Source: Candidatus Pelagibacterales bacterium
GTDB taxonomy: Bacteria > Pseudomonadota > Alphaproteobacteria > Pelagibacterales > AG-422-B15
Assembly (NCBI GenBank): GCA_016777745.1
Contig: JADHQX010000047.1
Location: forward strand, 1 to 8,903
Direction of reading: 5' to 3'
DNA: 8,903 nucleotides
Below are positions 1 to 6,064 of the stretch, one piece after another. Under the pieces are notes generated by a model that was not told where the DNA came from, did no database searches, and was given only the letters and a program-made list of their open reading frames with translations. Made by a program: the position numbers and the translations under genes. Each line of letters begins with the position of its first letter. Position 1 is the first letter of the stretch.

Positions 1-132
1 TTGGCAATATCTTTTTACAGACATCTGGACAATTTTTTCTTCTGAAGTTATTTGATCATCACTAATAAGAGGATCATCCCAAGACATTTCTTGTTTAAAT
101 TTTTCAGAATTGTTTTTTATGTTAAAGACCAT
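1..132 (-). CDS. gcdH: Glutaryl-CoA dehydrogenase, N-terminal 44 residues only (cut by window edge)
   Basis: Reading the minus strand from an ATG at 130-132 gives 44 uninterrupted codons that run off the left edge. The segment at residues 17-30 (SWDDPLISDDQITS), followed by EEKIV and a KRYCQ stretch, matches the conserved start of glutaryl-CoA dehydrogenases, typically W-[ED]-D-P-L-L-x-[ED]-x-Q-L-T-x-E-E-R-M then a helix ending in R-x-[YF]. These FAD enzymes of the acyl-CoA dehydrogenase family oxidise and decarboxylate glutaryl-CoA to crotonyl-CoA in lysine and tryptophan breakdown. FAD and catalytic residues lie outside the window, so intactness cannot be judged. A second in-frame ATG at 85-87 (residue 16) is a possible start; the outer one leaves 17 residues before the conserved Trp, and neither has a clear ribosome site. 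The gene diverges from puuD and may share its control region. Another acyl-CoA dehydrogenase is possible, but the WDDP-DDQ-EE pattern favours this one. Confidence 0.72.
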   Translation of the reverse strand, partial: MVFNIKNNSEKFKQEMSWDDPLISDDQITSEEKIVQMSVKRYCQ

Positions 133-159
133 ATATATAAGATATATATGATATATATT
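131..159. repeat. Phased TA-repeat block in the gcdH/puuD divergent spacer
   Basis: Three 8-base ATATATAT blocks lie at 131-138, 142-149 and 151-158, about one helical turn apart. The last two form an exact 9-base tandem repeat (GATATATAT at 141-149 and 150-158). The block abuts the predicted gcdH start and fills half of the only spacer available for promoters of both divergent genes. It could be a flexible promoter element, an operator with direct repeats, or AT-rich drift. Sequence alone does not decide between these. Confidence 0.5.
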
Positions 160-188
160 GTATTAATGAAGTAAATAAAAATTAAGCT
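133..188. promoter_or_regulatory. Divergent promoter region between gcdH and puuD
   Basis: These 56 bases separate two genes that start in opposite directions, so promoters for both must lie here or within the gene starts. The region is nearly pure A/T. TATA-like hexamers occur everywhere, so no single -10 box can be picked with confidence. No strong Shine-Dalgarno sequence precedes either start. The call rests on gene geometry rather than on a recognised motif. Confidence 0.45.
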
Positions 189-947
189 ATGTACACACCT
201 ACGAAACCTATAGTTGCACTTTTTGCTGATATTATTACAAAGCCAGAGGACAAAAGAGTTTATCACGGATCAGGAGCTAATTATATTAACGCACTAGCCA
301 GTGCAACTAACTGCGCCCCTATTATTTTGCCTGCTCTTCCAGAAGTTAATAATTATAAAAAAATTCTTGATAGTATTGATGGAGTTTTACTGACAGGAAG
401 TCTTTCGAATGTACATCCTGGTTTTTATAGTAAAGATAAACTAGTAGAGCCATCTGATTTAGCCAGAGATCGTACGGTTCTTCCATTGATTGATCATATA
501 TTTAATAAAGAAATTCCCATGCTAGGAATCTGTAGAGGGTTCCAAGAAATTAATGTTGCAATGGGTGGATCCCTTCATGCCGATATACATGATGTGCCAG
601 GAAGAATGGATCACAGAGCTTCAAAAAAAAGTGACGTAGAAAATCAATATGATAAGCAGCATGAAGTATACCTAACTGCGAATGGTAAATTAGAAAGATT
701 AGCAGGAACCAATACACTTGAAGTTAATTCACTTCATACTCAAGGAATAGATCAATTAGGTAAATCATTAGTAATAGAAGCAGTTGCCAAAGATGAGACT
801 ATTGAGGCTATAACCTTAGAAAACTATGGTGGCTTCTTTTATGGAGTGCAATGGCATCCTGAAACTAGTGTAGCATCAGATGATTTTTCTAAAAAATTAT
901 TTTCTAACTTTAATGATGCAGTAGAAAATAGAAATCTTAATAGATAA
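189..947 (+). CDS. puuD: Gamma-glutamyl-gamma-aminobutyrate hydrolase family protein (class I glutamine amidotransferase fold)
   Basis: This 252-residue protein is full length for the PuuD/peptidase C26 family. The nucleophile elbow is L-G-I-C-R-G at 112-117 with Cys115, followed by F-Q-E-I-N-V and G-G-S-L-H at 126-130, a hallmark of PuuD-type enzymes. The catalytic His223 and Glu225 sit in Y-G-V-Q-W-H-P-E (218-225). The V-N-S-L-H-x-Q-G motif is at 179-186. Known members hydrolyse gamma-glutamyl-GABA to glutamate and GABA in the cytoplasm during putrescine breakdown. Other members of the fold act on other gamma-glutamyl compounds, so the exact substrate is inferred. No puuA, puuB or puuC partner is visible in this window. 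The first in-frame ATG is used although its ribosome site is weak. The gene diverges from gcdH and ends 4 bases from the pdxA stop. A role in amine or amino-acid catabolism fits the gcdH neighbour. Confidence 0.88.
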   Translation: MYTPTKPIVALFADIITKPEDKRVYHGSGANYINALASATNCAPIILPALPEVNNYKKILDSIDGVLLTGSLSNVHPGFYSKDKLVEPSDLARDRTVLPLIDHIFNKEIPMLGICRGFQEINVAMGGSLHADIHDVPGRMDHRASKKSDVENQYDKQHEVYLTANGKLERLAGTNTLEVNSLHTQGIDQLGKSLVIEAVAKDETIEAITLENYGGFFYGVQWHPETSVASDDFSKKLFSNFNDAVENRNLNR

Positions 948-951
948 AAAT

Positions 952-1953
952 TTAATTATTAAAATCACGATTATTTTTTATTTTGGCTGCACTTTTAATT
1001 GCCGCCACTAAACTATTCTCATTCGCAACAAATTTTGTAGCTATATCAAATCCAGTTCCATGATCTGGACTTGTTCTAACAACTTTTAAACCAGCTGTGT
1101 AGTTTACAGTGTTATAGAAATCAATTGTCTTAATTGGAATTAAAGCCTGATCATGATACATGCATAAAACAGCGTCATATTCTCTTAAATTTTCTGCTGT
1201 AAAGGCTGAATCTGCAGAAATAGGACCATAAACTTTCATTGTTTTTTTTAAAGAATTAATCGCTGGTGTAATAATATTTTTTTCTTCATTTCCCAATAGT
1301 CCATTTTCACCAGCATGAGGGTTTAAACCAGTAACAAGTATTTTTGGTTTTTTATTTCCAAAATCAATTTTAATTGATTGGTTAATTATTTTTAACGTAT
1401 CTGTAATAAGCTTCTTACTTATAGAATGACTAACTTTCTTTAATGGTATGTGAATGGTTAATGGAACAACCTTAATACTTGTATTCATAAGCATCATACA
1501 GAAGTTCTTTGATTTACTTTTTTTTGCCAGGTATTCAGTATGTCCACTAAAATTTTTAGATGCTAGATTAACTATATCTTTTGCAATTGGGTTAGTAACC
1601 ATAGCTAACGCTTGACCATCTTGTACAAACTTTAGAGCTATATCAATCGATCTTAAGATTGCGTTAGCATTTTCTTTATTAGGTTTTCCTAACTGTGTTT
1701 TTTTATGCACATCTACTTGATATATAGGTAAGAATTTTTTATAAAATTTATTCGCCTGATAAGGTTCATTAATAATTTTTAATGGTACCTTAATTTTCAT
1801 TTTTTTTACTATGGATTGAACATATGCATAGTCATGAATTAAAAAAAAAGGTTTTTTAATCTTATTATTTTTCCATGCTTTTAATGTTATTTCGACCCCA
1901 ACACCTGATGGGTCTCCCATAGTCACTGCAATTGGTTGAATTATTTTTTTCAT
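952..1953 (-). CDS. pdxA: 4-hydroxythreonine-4-phosphate dehydrogenase
   Basis: This cytoplasmic enzyme oxidises 4-phosphohydroxy-L-threonine with NAD(P)+. The unstable product loses CO2 to give 3-amino-2-oxopropyl phosphate, which PdxJ uses to make pyridoxine 5'-phosphate. At 333 residues it has the usual PdxA length. Visible motifs in order are T-M-G-D-P-S-G-V-G at 11-19, V-T-N-P-I-A-K at 119-125 (the family more often has T-x-P-I-x-K), F-S-G-H-T-E at 135-140, G-L-N-P-H-A-G-E at 209-216, Y-H-D-Q at 266-269, and R-T-S-P-D-H-G-T-G-F-D-I at 293-304. His168, His213 and His267 fall within two residues of the three metal ligands of E. coli PdxA. The ATG lies 6 bases after the stop of the upstream lipoprotein gene, so the two are probably cotranscribed. 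PdxA2-type paralogues with other substrates exist, but nothing here points to one. Confidence 0.93.
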   Translation of the reverse strand: MKKIIQPIAVTMGDPSGVGVEITLKAWKNNKIKKPFFLIHDYAYVQSIVKKMKIKVPLKIINEPYQANKFYKKFLPIYQVDVHKKTQLGKPNKENANAILRSIDIALKFVQDGQALAMVTNPIAKDIVNLASKNFSGHTEYLAKKSKSKNFCMMLMNTSIKVVPLTIHIPLKKVSHSISKKLITDTLKIINQSIKIDFGNKKPKILVTGLNPHAGENGLLGNEEKNIITPAINSLKKTMKVYGPISADSAFTAENLREYDAVLCMYHDQALIPIKTIDFYNTVNYTAGLKVVRTSPDHGTGFDIATKFVANENSLVAAIKSAAKIKNNRDFNN

Positions 1954-1959
1954 TATTAT

Positions 1960-2562
1960 CTAAAATATACCAAATATCTTCTTTTTGAATTGGCTTTTAC
2001 ATTGATCAAGTTGCTGTTTATATTTTTTAGAACGCTTATCAACCTTTGTGGCAGTATTTATAAGCCATTCCTTGTTATTATAAGACTTGATCTTAAAACC
2101 TCCATGACCTTCATGATATGCTAAATATTGATTGTAAGCGTCATTTTTACTAATTCCATTAATTTTATTGGTCTTATTTATATACCAACCAGTAAAATCT
2201 ATTGCATCAGCAAAGTTTACTCTTGAAGCTAACGGTTTTTTTGTTTCTTTCTTATACCAATCCCATGTTCCATCAACTGCCTGTGAGTAACCAAATGCAC
2301 TAGTTTTTCTTTTCCAGGGAACAATACCAAGAAGCTTAGTTCTTTCTGGTTTTGCTCTATTTTGAAATGCAGACTCTTGTCTTAAAATAGACATTTGAAC
2401 ATGAATTGGTGCACCCCATTTTTCTTCAGACCTATTTACAAGTCTATACCAAGATGTTTTTTGTTTAAAAATTGTACAAATATTCTCTTGCTGCTGTGGT
2501 GGCTTGCTAGCACAGCTGGTAATTAGAACTACTAGTGCTAAAAGTGATAGAACAAATTTCAT
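1960..2562 (-). CDS. Small lytic-transglycosylase-like (SLT-fold) lipoprotein
   Basis: This 200-residue protein starts with a lipoprotein signal: a hydrophobic stretch from Phe3 to Ile14 and a lipobox I-T-S-C with the lipidated Cys at 17. Ala at position +2 suggests outer-membrane sorting. The mature part resembles the SLT fold of lysozyme-like enzymes: Q-M-S-I-L-R-Q-E-S-A-F at 56-66 places the likely catalytic Glu at 63, A-F-G-Y-S-Q-A at 89-95 matches the G-x-x-Q motif, and Y-L-A-Y-H-E-G-H-G-G at 146-155 matches the family's closing Y-H-x-G-x-G. Enzymes of this type cleave the glycan strands of peptidoglycan to 1,6-anhydro ends. The combination with P-x-R-T-K-L-L-G-x-x-P-W (71-83) is typical of an uncharacterised SLT lipoprotein group in Proteobacteria, so substrate and role are inferred. 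The C-terminal tail is very lysine rich. It is the first gene of a likely two-gene unit with pdxA. Confidence 0.8.
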   Translation of the reverse strand: MKFVLSLLALVVLITSCASKPPQQQENICTIFKQKTSWYRLVNRSEEKWGAPIHVQMSILRQESAFQNRAKPERTKLLGIVPWKRKTSAFGYSQAVDGTWDWYKKETKKPLASRVNFADAIDFTGWYINKTNKINGISKNDAYNQYLAYHEGHGGFKIKSYNNKEWLINTATKVDKRSKKYKQQLDQCKSQFKKKIFGIF

Positions 2563-2612
2563 ATTTTACATTTACTTCACAGAAGTTTAATCATACCTTG
2601 CACAAGTCTCAA
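2563..2612. promoter_or_regulatory. Divergent promoter region with a 13-base palindrome
   Basis: This 50-base spacer separates two genes starting in opposite directions. It holds a perfect small palindrome, ACTTC-ACA-GAAGT, at 2574-2586. On the minus strand a TATGAT hexamer (bases 2590-2595) is a good match to a -10 box and sits about 28 bases from the lipoprotein start, though no convincing -35 box is paired with it. The palindrome would lie near the start of that transcript and could be an operator or a small 5' hairpin. The evidence is positional and weak. Confidence 0.35.
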
Positions 2613-3527
2613 ATGAAACCTCTATTTAAACCAGATTTATTAAGTTGGCTATGTCTAGTTACACTAGCATTAATTTGGGGCGTAAACTTTATATTTATTA
2701 AGATCAGTGTTGAAGATGTTGGCCCAACAACAAATGTTTTTTTTAGACTTCTTTTAGGTTCAATTATTTTATCTATTTACTTACGAAGCACTGGATCAAA
2801 ACTTCCATTAGCAAAAACAAATTTGTTATTCTACACGGTCCTTGGCTTTCTAGGTTTGGCACTTCCATTTTTTTTAATTTCTTCAGCAGAAGTTTATATA
2901 GATTCTGGGCTTGCTGGACTTTTAATGTCTCCAATGCCATTATTAACTTTGGGTTTATCTGCATTAATTTTAAAAGACGAAGTTATTAATAAAACAAAAA
3001 TTTTAGCTTTTGTTGTAGCTTTTTTTGGACTGATTGTATTATTTGGCCCAGAAAATTTGCTGACATTAGGTGGTAGTAATAAAATTGAATTTATTAGTCA
3101 GATTTTAGTATTAATAGCAGCTTGTTGTTATGGTACTAATGCCGTTTTATCTAAACTAGCTCCAAAAATAGATGTTGTCGCAATGGCAACAGGGGTATGC
3201 CTTGGTAGTCTTTTGTTTATTACTCCACTAGCTTTATTTTATGATCCTTTCTTTAAAATAGATTTTACAAATGAAGCAATTATAGCAATAGTAATTCAGG
3301 GTGTATTTGGAACTGCAATTGCAAATATTTTATTTTTCAAAATTATTGAGCTTAAAGGGCCAGTATTTTTATCATTACTTAACTTTATGATTCCTCCCAT
3401 TGCCTTCTTTACAGGTGTTTTATTTTTGAATGAAGAAATTAAGATTAATGCATTACTTGCCTTAGCCATAATATTGGGGGCTTTGTATATAAATTATAGG
3501 TCTTCAAAAACAAATAAAATTAATTGA
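2613..3527 (+). CDS. EamA-family (drug/metabolite transporter superfamily) permease
   Basis: This inner-membrane protein of 304 residues has about ten hydrophobic segments arranged as two EamA repeats (roughly 13-143 and 160-296), the standard size and layout for the family. Each repeat ends in the family pattern of a proline-containing helix followed by a short acidic loop: L-M-S-P-M-P-L-L to K-D-E-V at 104-124, and L-N-F-M-I-P-P-I to N-E-E-I at 266-286. Members move amino acids, nucleotides or other small metabolites, mostly outwards; the substrate cannot be read from sequence. I start it at the ATG at 2613 rather than the upstream ATG at 2535. The longer version adds 26 residues of non-membrane sequence and would overlap the divergent lipoprotein gene by 28 bases. 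It ends 38 bases before livG in the same direction, so it may be the first gene of the transporter operon. Confidence 0.87.
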   Translation: MKPLFKPDLLSWLCLVTLALIWGVNFIFIKISVEDVGPTTNVFFRLLLGSIILSIYLRSTGSKLPLAKTNLLFYTVLGFLGLALPFFLISSAEVYIDSGLAGLLMSPMPLLTLGLSALILKDEVINKTKILAFVVAFFGLIVLFGPENLLTLGGSNKIEFISQILVLIAACCYGTNAVLSKLAPKIDVVAMATGVCLGSLLFITPLALFYDPFFKIDFTNEAIIAIVIQGVFGTAIANILFFKIIELKGPVFLSLLNFMIPPIAFFTGVLFLNEEIKINALLALAIILGALYINYRSSKTNKIN

Positions 3528-3565
3528 TTGCTCACAATTTAGCTGTGAAATATATTTGATAACTT
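3528..3565 (+). promoter_or_regulatory. Short spacer before livG with a TCACA/TGTGA inverted repeat
   Basis: The 38 bases between the EamA stop and the livG start contain TCACA at 3532-3536 and its exact complement TGTGA at 3544-3548, separated by 7 bases. This is the reverse order of a CRP site (TGTGA-N6-TCACA), so it is not one. There is no T-run after it, so it does not look like a terminator. It may be an operator or a weak hairpin setting livG expression apart from the permease. A chance repeat of this size is quite possible. Confidence 0.3.
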
Positions 3566-4324
3566 ATGCTTTCAATTCAGAATATTTCTAAAAACTTTGG
3601 CGGTATTAAAGCGGTAAATAATGTTTCTTTAAAGATTAAAAGAGGCTCTATCACTGGCTTAATAGGTCCTAATGGTGCAGGTAAAACTACATTATTTAAT
3701 ATTATTGCTGGAAATTTACCGAGTGACTCAGGAAATATTATTTTAGAAGAAGAGGACATAACTCACTGTCCTTCACACGAACTTTTCGACAAAGGTTTGT
3801 TAAGAACTTTTCAAATAGCGCATGAATTTTCAAAATTAACTGTTCTTGAAAATTTAATGGTTGTTCCAGGTTCTCAAACTGGTGAAAAGTTAATTGGAGC
3901 TTGGTTTAATCATTCTAAAGTTAAATCAGAAGAAATTATTATTCGAAAAAAGGCCTTAGAGGTAATAGAATTTTTAAAACTAGATCACTTAACTCATGAA
4001 TTAGCAGGCAATCTTTCTGGCGGACAAAAAAAACTTTTAGAGCTAGGTAGAACTATGATGGTAGATGCTAAATTGGTTCTGTTAGATGAAGTTGGTGCAG
4101 GTGTAAATAGAACTTTATTAAAAGATATTTCCTCAACCATAATGAGATTGAATAAAGAACGAGGCTATACATTTTGTATGATTGAGCATGATATAGATTT
4201 TATTAGTGAACTTTGTGACTGGGTAGTTGTCATGGCAGAAGGAAAAGTCTTAACACAAGGTAATATTGAAGAAATAAAAAATAATGAAACTGTTATAGAG
4301 GCATATTTAGGTAGGGCAAAATAA
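3566..4324 (+). CDS. livG: Liv-type (HAAT family) ABC transporter ATP-binding protein, LivG-like
   Basis: This 252-residue cytoplasmic ATPase is one of the two that power the importer encoded by the next three genes and the binding protein at the right. The Walker A motif G-P-N-G-A-G-K-T-T is at 34-42, the Q-loop Gln at 83, the signature L-S-G-G-Q at 150-154, Walker B L-V-L-L-D-E at 170-175 with catalytic Glu175, and the H-loop His208 in M-I-E-H-D. The roughly 50-residue stretch between Q-loop and signature with an F-N pair (114-115) and the I-E-H-D ending are typical of LivG. The residue after the catalytic Glu is Val, not Pro, giving D-E-V-G-A-G-V-N; this variant occurs in a LivG subgroup. 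The ATG is followed at once by the expected N-terminus, although its ribosome site is weak. livF follows after 3 bases. Confidence 0.93.
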   Translation: MLSIQNISKNFGGIKAVNNVSLKIKRGSITGLIGPNGAGKTTLFNIIAGNLPSDSGNIILEEEDITHCPSHELFDKGLLRTFQIAHEFSKLTVLENLMVVPGSQTGEKLIGAWFNHSKVKSEEIIIRKKALEVIEFLKLDHLTHELAGNLSGGQKKLLELGRTMMVDAKLVLLDEVGAGVNRTLLKDISSTIMRLNKERGYTFCMIEHDIDFISELCDWVVVMAEGKVLTQGNIEEIKNNETVIEAYLGRAK

Positions 4325-4327
4325 AAA

Positions 4328-5038
4328 ATGCAAAGTAAATATTTTGAATGCAAAGACTTAGTAGGTGGATATGGAGGAGCAGATATTCTTCATGGCTGTA
4401 GTGTTGCAATCGATAAAAATGAAATTGTCGTAATTGTGGGTCCTAATGGAGCTGGAAAATCTACTGCTATGAAAGCTATGCTTGGGATGTTAAAAATTAA
4501 GTCTGGCTCTGTTTCTTTTATGGGAAATGATATAACTAAATTATCAACTCAATTAAGAATTAATCAGGGTCTTAGTTTTGTTCCTCAAACTAATAATGTT
4601 TTTACAGAACTTACTGTAAGAGAAAATTTAGAAATAGGTGCGTATATTAGAAAAGACGATTTTGAAGAAACTATTGATCAAATTTACGATCTTTTTCCTG
4701 TACTTAGAGATAAACAGTCACAATTAGCCGGAGAACTTTCTGGAGGGCAGAGACAGCAGGTCGCTGTTGGGAGAGCATTAATGACAAAGCCATCTGTACT
4801 TATGCTAGACGAGCCTACTGCAGGCGTTTCTCCAATAGTAATGGATGAATTATTTGAGAGAATAATTGAAATAAAAAAAACTGGTATGGCTATATTAATT
4901 GTAGAGCAAAATGCAAAGCAGGCTTTAAATATTGCTGATTATGGATATGTTTTAGTCAATGGACAAAATAAACATTTTGGAACCGGTAAAGAACTTCTAG
5001 ATAGTAAAGAAGTAAGACAATCTTTTCTCGGAGGATAA
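4328..5038 (+). CDS. livF: Liv-type (HAAT family) ABC transporter ATP-binding protein, LivF-like
   Basis: This 236-residue cytoplasmic ATPase is the usual partner of LivG. Walker A G-P-N-G-A-G-K-S-T is at 38-46, the Q-loop Gln at 87, the signature L-S-G-G-Q at 137-141, and Walker B V-L-M-L-D-E-P at 157-163. The segment I-V-E-Q-N at 191-195 has Gln where most ABC ATPases have the H-loop His, which is the normal state in LivF proteins and separates this gene from livG. The length is standard for LivF. The start lies 3 bases after the livG stop with a G-rich stretch (GGTAGGG) inside the livG end serving as ribosome site. Its own last codons contain the GGAGG that probably serves livH. It is therefore firmly in the operon. 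Confidence 0.94.
   Translation: MQSKYFECKDLVGGYGGADILHGCSVAIDKNEIVVIVGPNGAGKSTAMKAMLGMLKIKSGSVSFMGNDITKLSTQLRINQGLSFVPQTNNVFTELTVRENLEIGAYIRKDDFEETIDQIYDLFPVLRDKQSQLAGELSGGQRQQVAVGRALMTKPSVLMLDEPTAGVSPIVMDELFERIIEIKKTGMAILIVEQNAKQALNIADYGYVLVNGQNKHFGTGKELLDSKEVRQSFLGG
5030..5034 (+). promoter_or_regulatory. Shine-Dalgarno sequence of livH
   Basis: GGAGG is the clearest ribosome site in the window, where most starts have weak ones. It lies inside the last codons of livF. It stands 10 bases before the TTG that opens the livH frame, slightly long but workable, and only 3 bases before an out-of-frame ATG, which is too close for efficient use. It supports the TTG as the real start and suggests coupling between livF and livH translation. 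Confidence 0.7.
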
Positions 5039-5044
5039 TGTTAA

Positions 5045-6064
5045 TTGGAATATATAGACATAATCAATGCATTAGTTTTACTTTCTAATTTTGTTTTATT
5101 GCCTGCAATAACTTATGGGTCCCAATTAGCTTTAGCGGCACTTGGTGTAACTTTAATTTATGCCGTACTGAGATTTTCTAATTTTGCTCATGGTGACTTA
5201 ATGTCTTTTGGCACCATGGTAACAATATTAATTACATGGTGGCTGCAAAGTATAGGAATAACTGGTGGCATTATGCCTACTGCATTAATCGCACTACCCT
5301 TTGGAATATTGATAACTGCTTTACTCTGTTTATTAATTGATCAGAGTGTTTATAAGTTTTATAGAAAACAAAAAAGTGTTCCTGTTGTCTTTATGATTGT
5401 TTCAGTAGGAGTCATGTTTACTTTGAATGCTCTTGTAAGATTTATTATTGGACCAGATGATAGAAGATTTTTTGATGGTGAAAAATTTATTATAAAAGCT
5501 GTTGAGTTTAAGAATTTAACAGGATTAGATGAGGGTCTTGCAATAAAATCTACTCAAGTGATTACGATAATTGTTGCAATAATTACAATGCTAATATTAT
5601 TTTGGTTTCTACAAAAATCTAAAACTGGTAAGTCAATGCGAGCATTTTCTAATAATGAAGACTTAGCATTGCTATCAGGTATTAATCCTGATCGCGTAGT
5701 TATGTACACATGGATTATAGTTGGAGCCTTAGCAACAATAGCTGGAGTGCTATATGGCCTTGATAAAAGCTTTAAACCATATACATATTTTTCATTAGTG
5801 CTTCCAATGTTTGCAGCGGCAATTATTGGTGGAGTTGGAAATCCTCTTGGTGCCATTGTTGGTGGCTATATTATTGGATTTTCAGAAGTAATGCTGACAT
5901 ATACATATAAAAAATTCTTGATTTACATTTTACCAACATCATTAGAACCATCTGGATTAATGCAATTTTTATCAACTGATTATAAGTTTGCTATTTCATT
6001 TATCATTCTTGTCATTGTTTTAATTGTCAGGCCTACTGGCATATTTAAAGGAAAAACACTGTGA
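5045..6064 (+). CDS. livH: Liv-type (HAAT family) ABC transporter permease, LivH-like, with a TTG start
   Basis: This 339-residue inner-membrane permease pairs with LivM. The LivH hallmarks are G-V-T-L-I-Y-A-V-L-R-F-S-N-F-A-H-G-D at 34-51, the cytoplasmic coupling loop around M-R-A-F-S-N-N-E-D to G-I-N-P-D (198-216), and the glycine-rich A-A-A-I-I-G-G-V-G-N-P-L-G-A at 257-270 that follows it. It is somewhat longer than the usual 290-310 residues; the extra length lies in loops near 137-166 and near 290-310. The start is TTG at 5045. An in-frame TAA occupies 5042-5044 and the next in-frame Met is residue 53, inside the conserved core, so no ATG start is possible. GGAGG at 5030-5034 lies 10 bases upstream. 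An ATG at 5038-5040 that overlaps the livF stop is in a different frame and closes after 16 codons. Confidence 0.92.
   Translation: MEYIDIINALVLLSNFVLLPAITYGSQLALAALGVTLIYAVLRFSNFAHGDLMSFGTMVTILITWWLQSIGITGGIMPTALIALPFGILITALLCLLIDQSVYKFYRKQKSVPVVFMIVSVGVMFTLNALVRFIIGPDDRRFFDGEKFIIKAVEFKNLTGLDEGLAIKSTQVITIIVAIITMLILFWFLQKSKTGKSMRAFSNNEDLALLSGINPDRVVMYTWIIVGALATIAGVLYGLDKSFKPYTYFSLVLPMFAAAIIGGVGNPLGAIVGGYIIGFSEVMLTYTYKKFLIYILPTSLEPSGLMQFLSTDYKFAISFIILVIVLIVRPTGIFKGKTL

Noticed and set aside
1936..2124. 62-codon plus-strand open frame
   Set aside because: It lies antisense within the lipoprotein gene and the pdxA start, with a low-complexity Leu/Phe/Ile-rich product typical of an AT-rich shadow frame.
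2535..2612. Upstream ATG that would lengthen the EamA permease by 26 residues
   Set aside because: The extra residues are not membrane-like, the family normally starts close to the first helix, and the extension would overlap the divergent lipoprotein gene. The ATG at 2613 fits better.
3532..3548. CRP-like site before livG
   Set aside because: The half-sites are in the reverse order (TCACA then TGTGA) with 7 bases between, so it does not match the CRP consensus.
5038..5091. Short frame opened by the ATG overlapping the livF stop
   Set aside because: It encodes only 16 residues with no recognisable feature, and the GGAGG is too close to the ATG for good initiation. It is discussed only as a possible coupling element.
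5554..5856. 100-codon minus-strand open frame inside livH
   Set aside because: It is fully antisense to a well-supported permease, has no recognisable motif, and its Ile-rich end mirrors membrane-helix codons.
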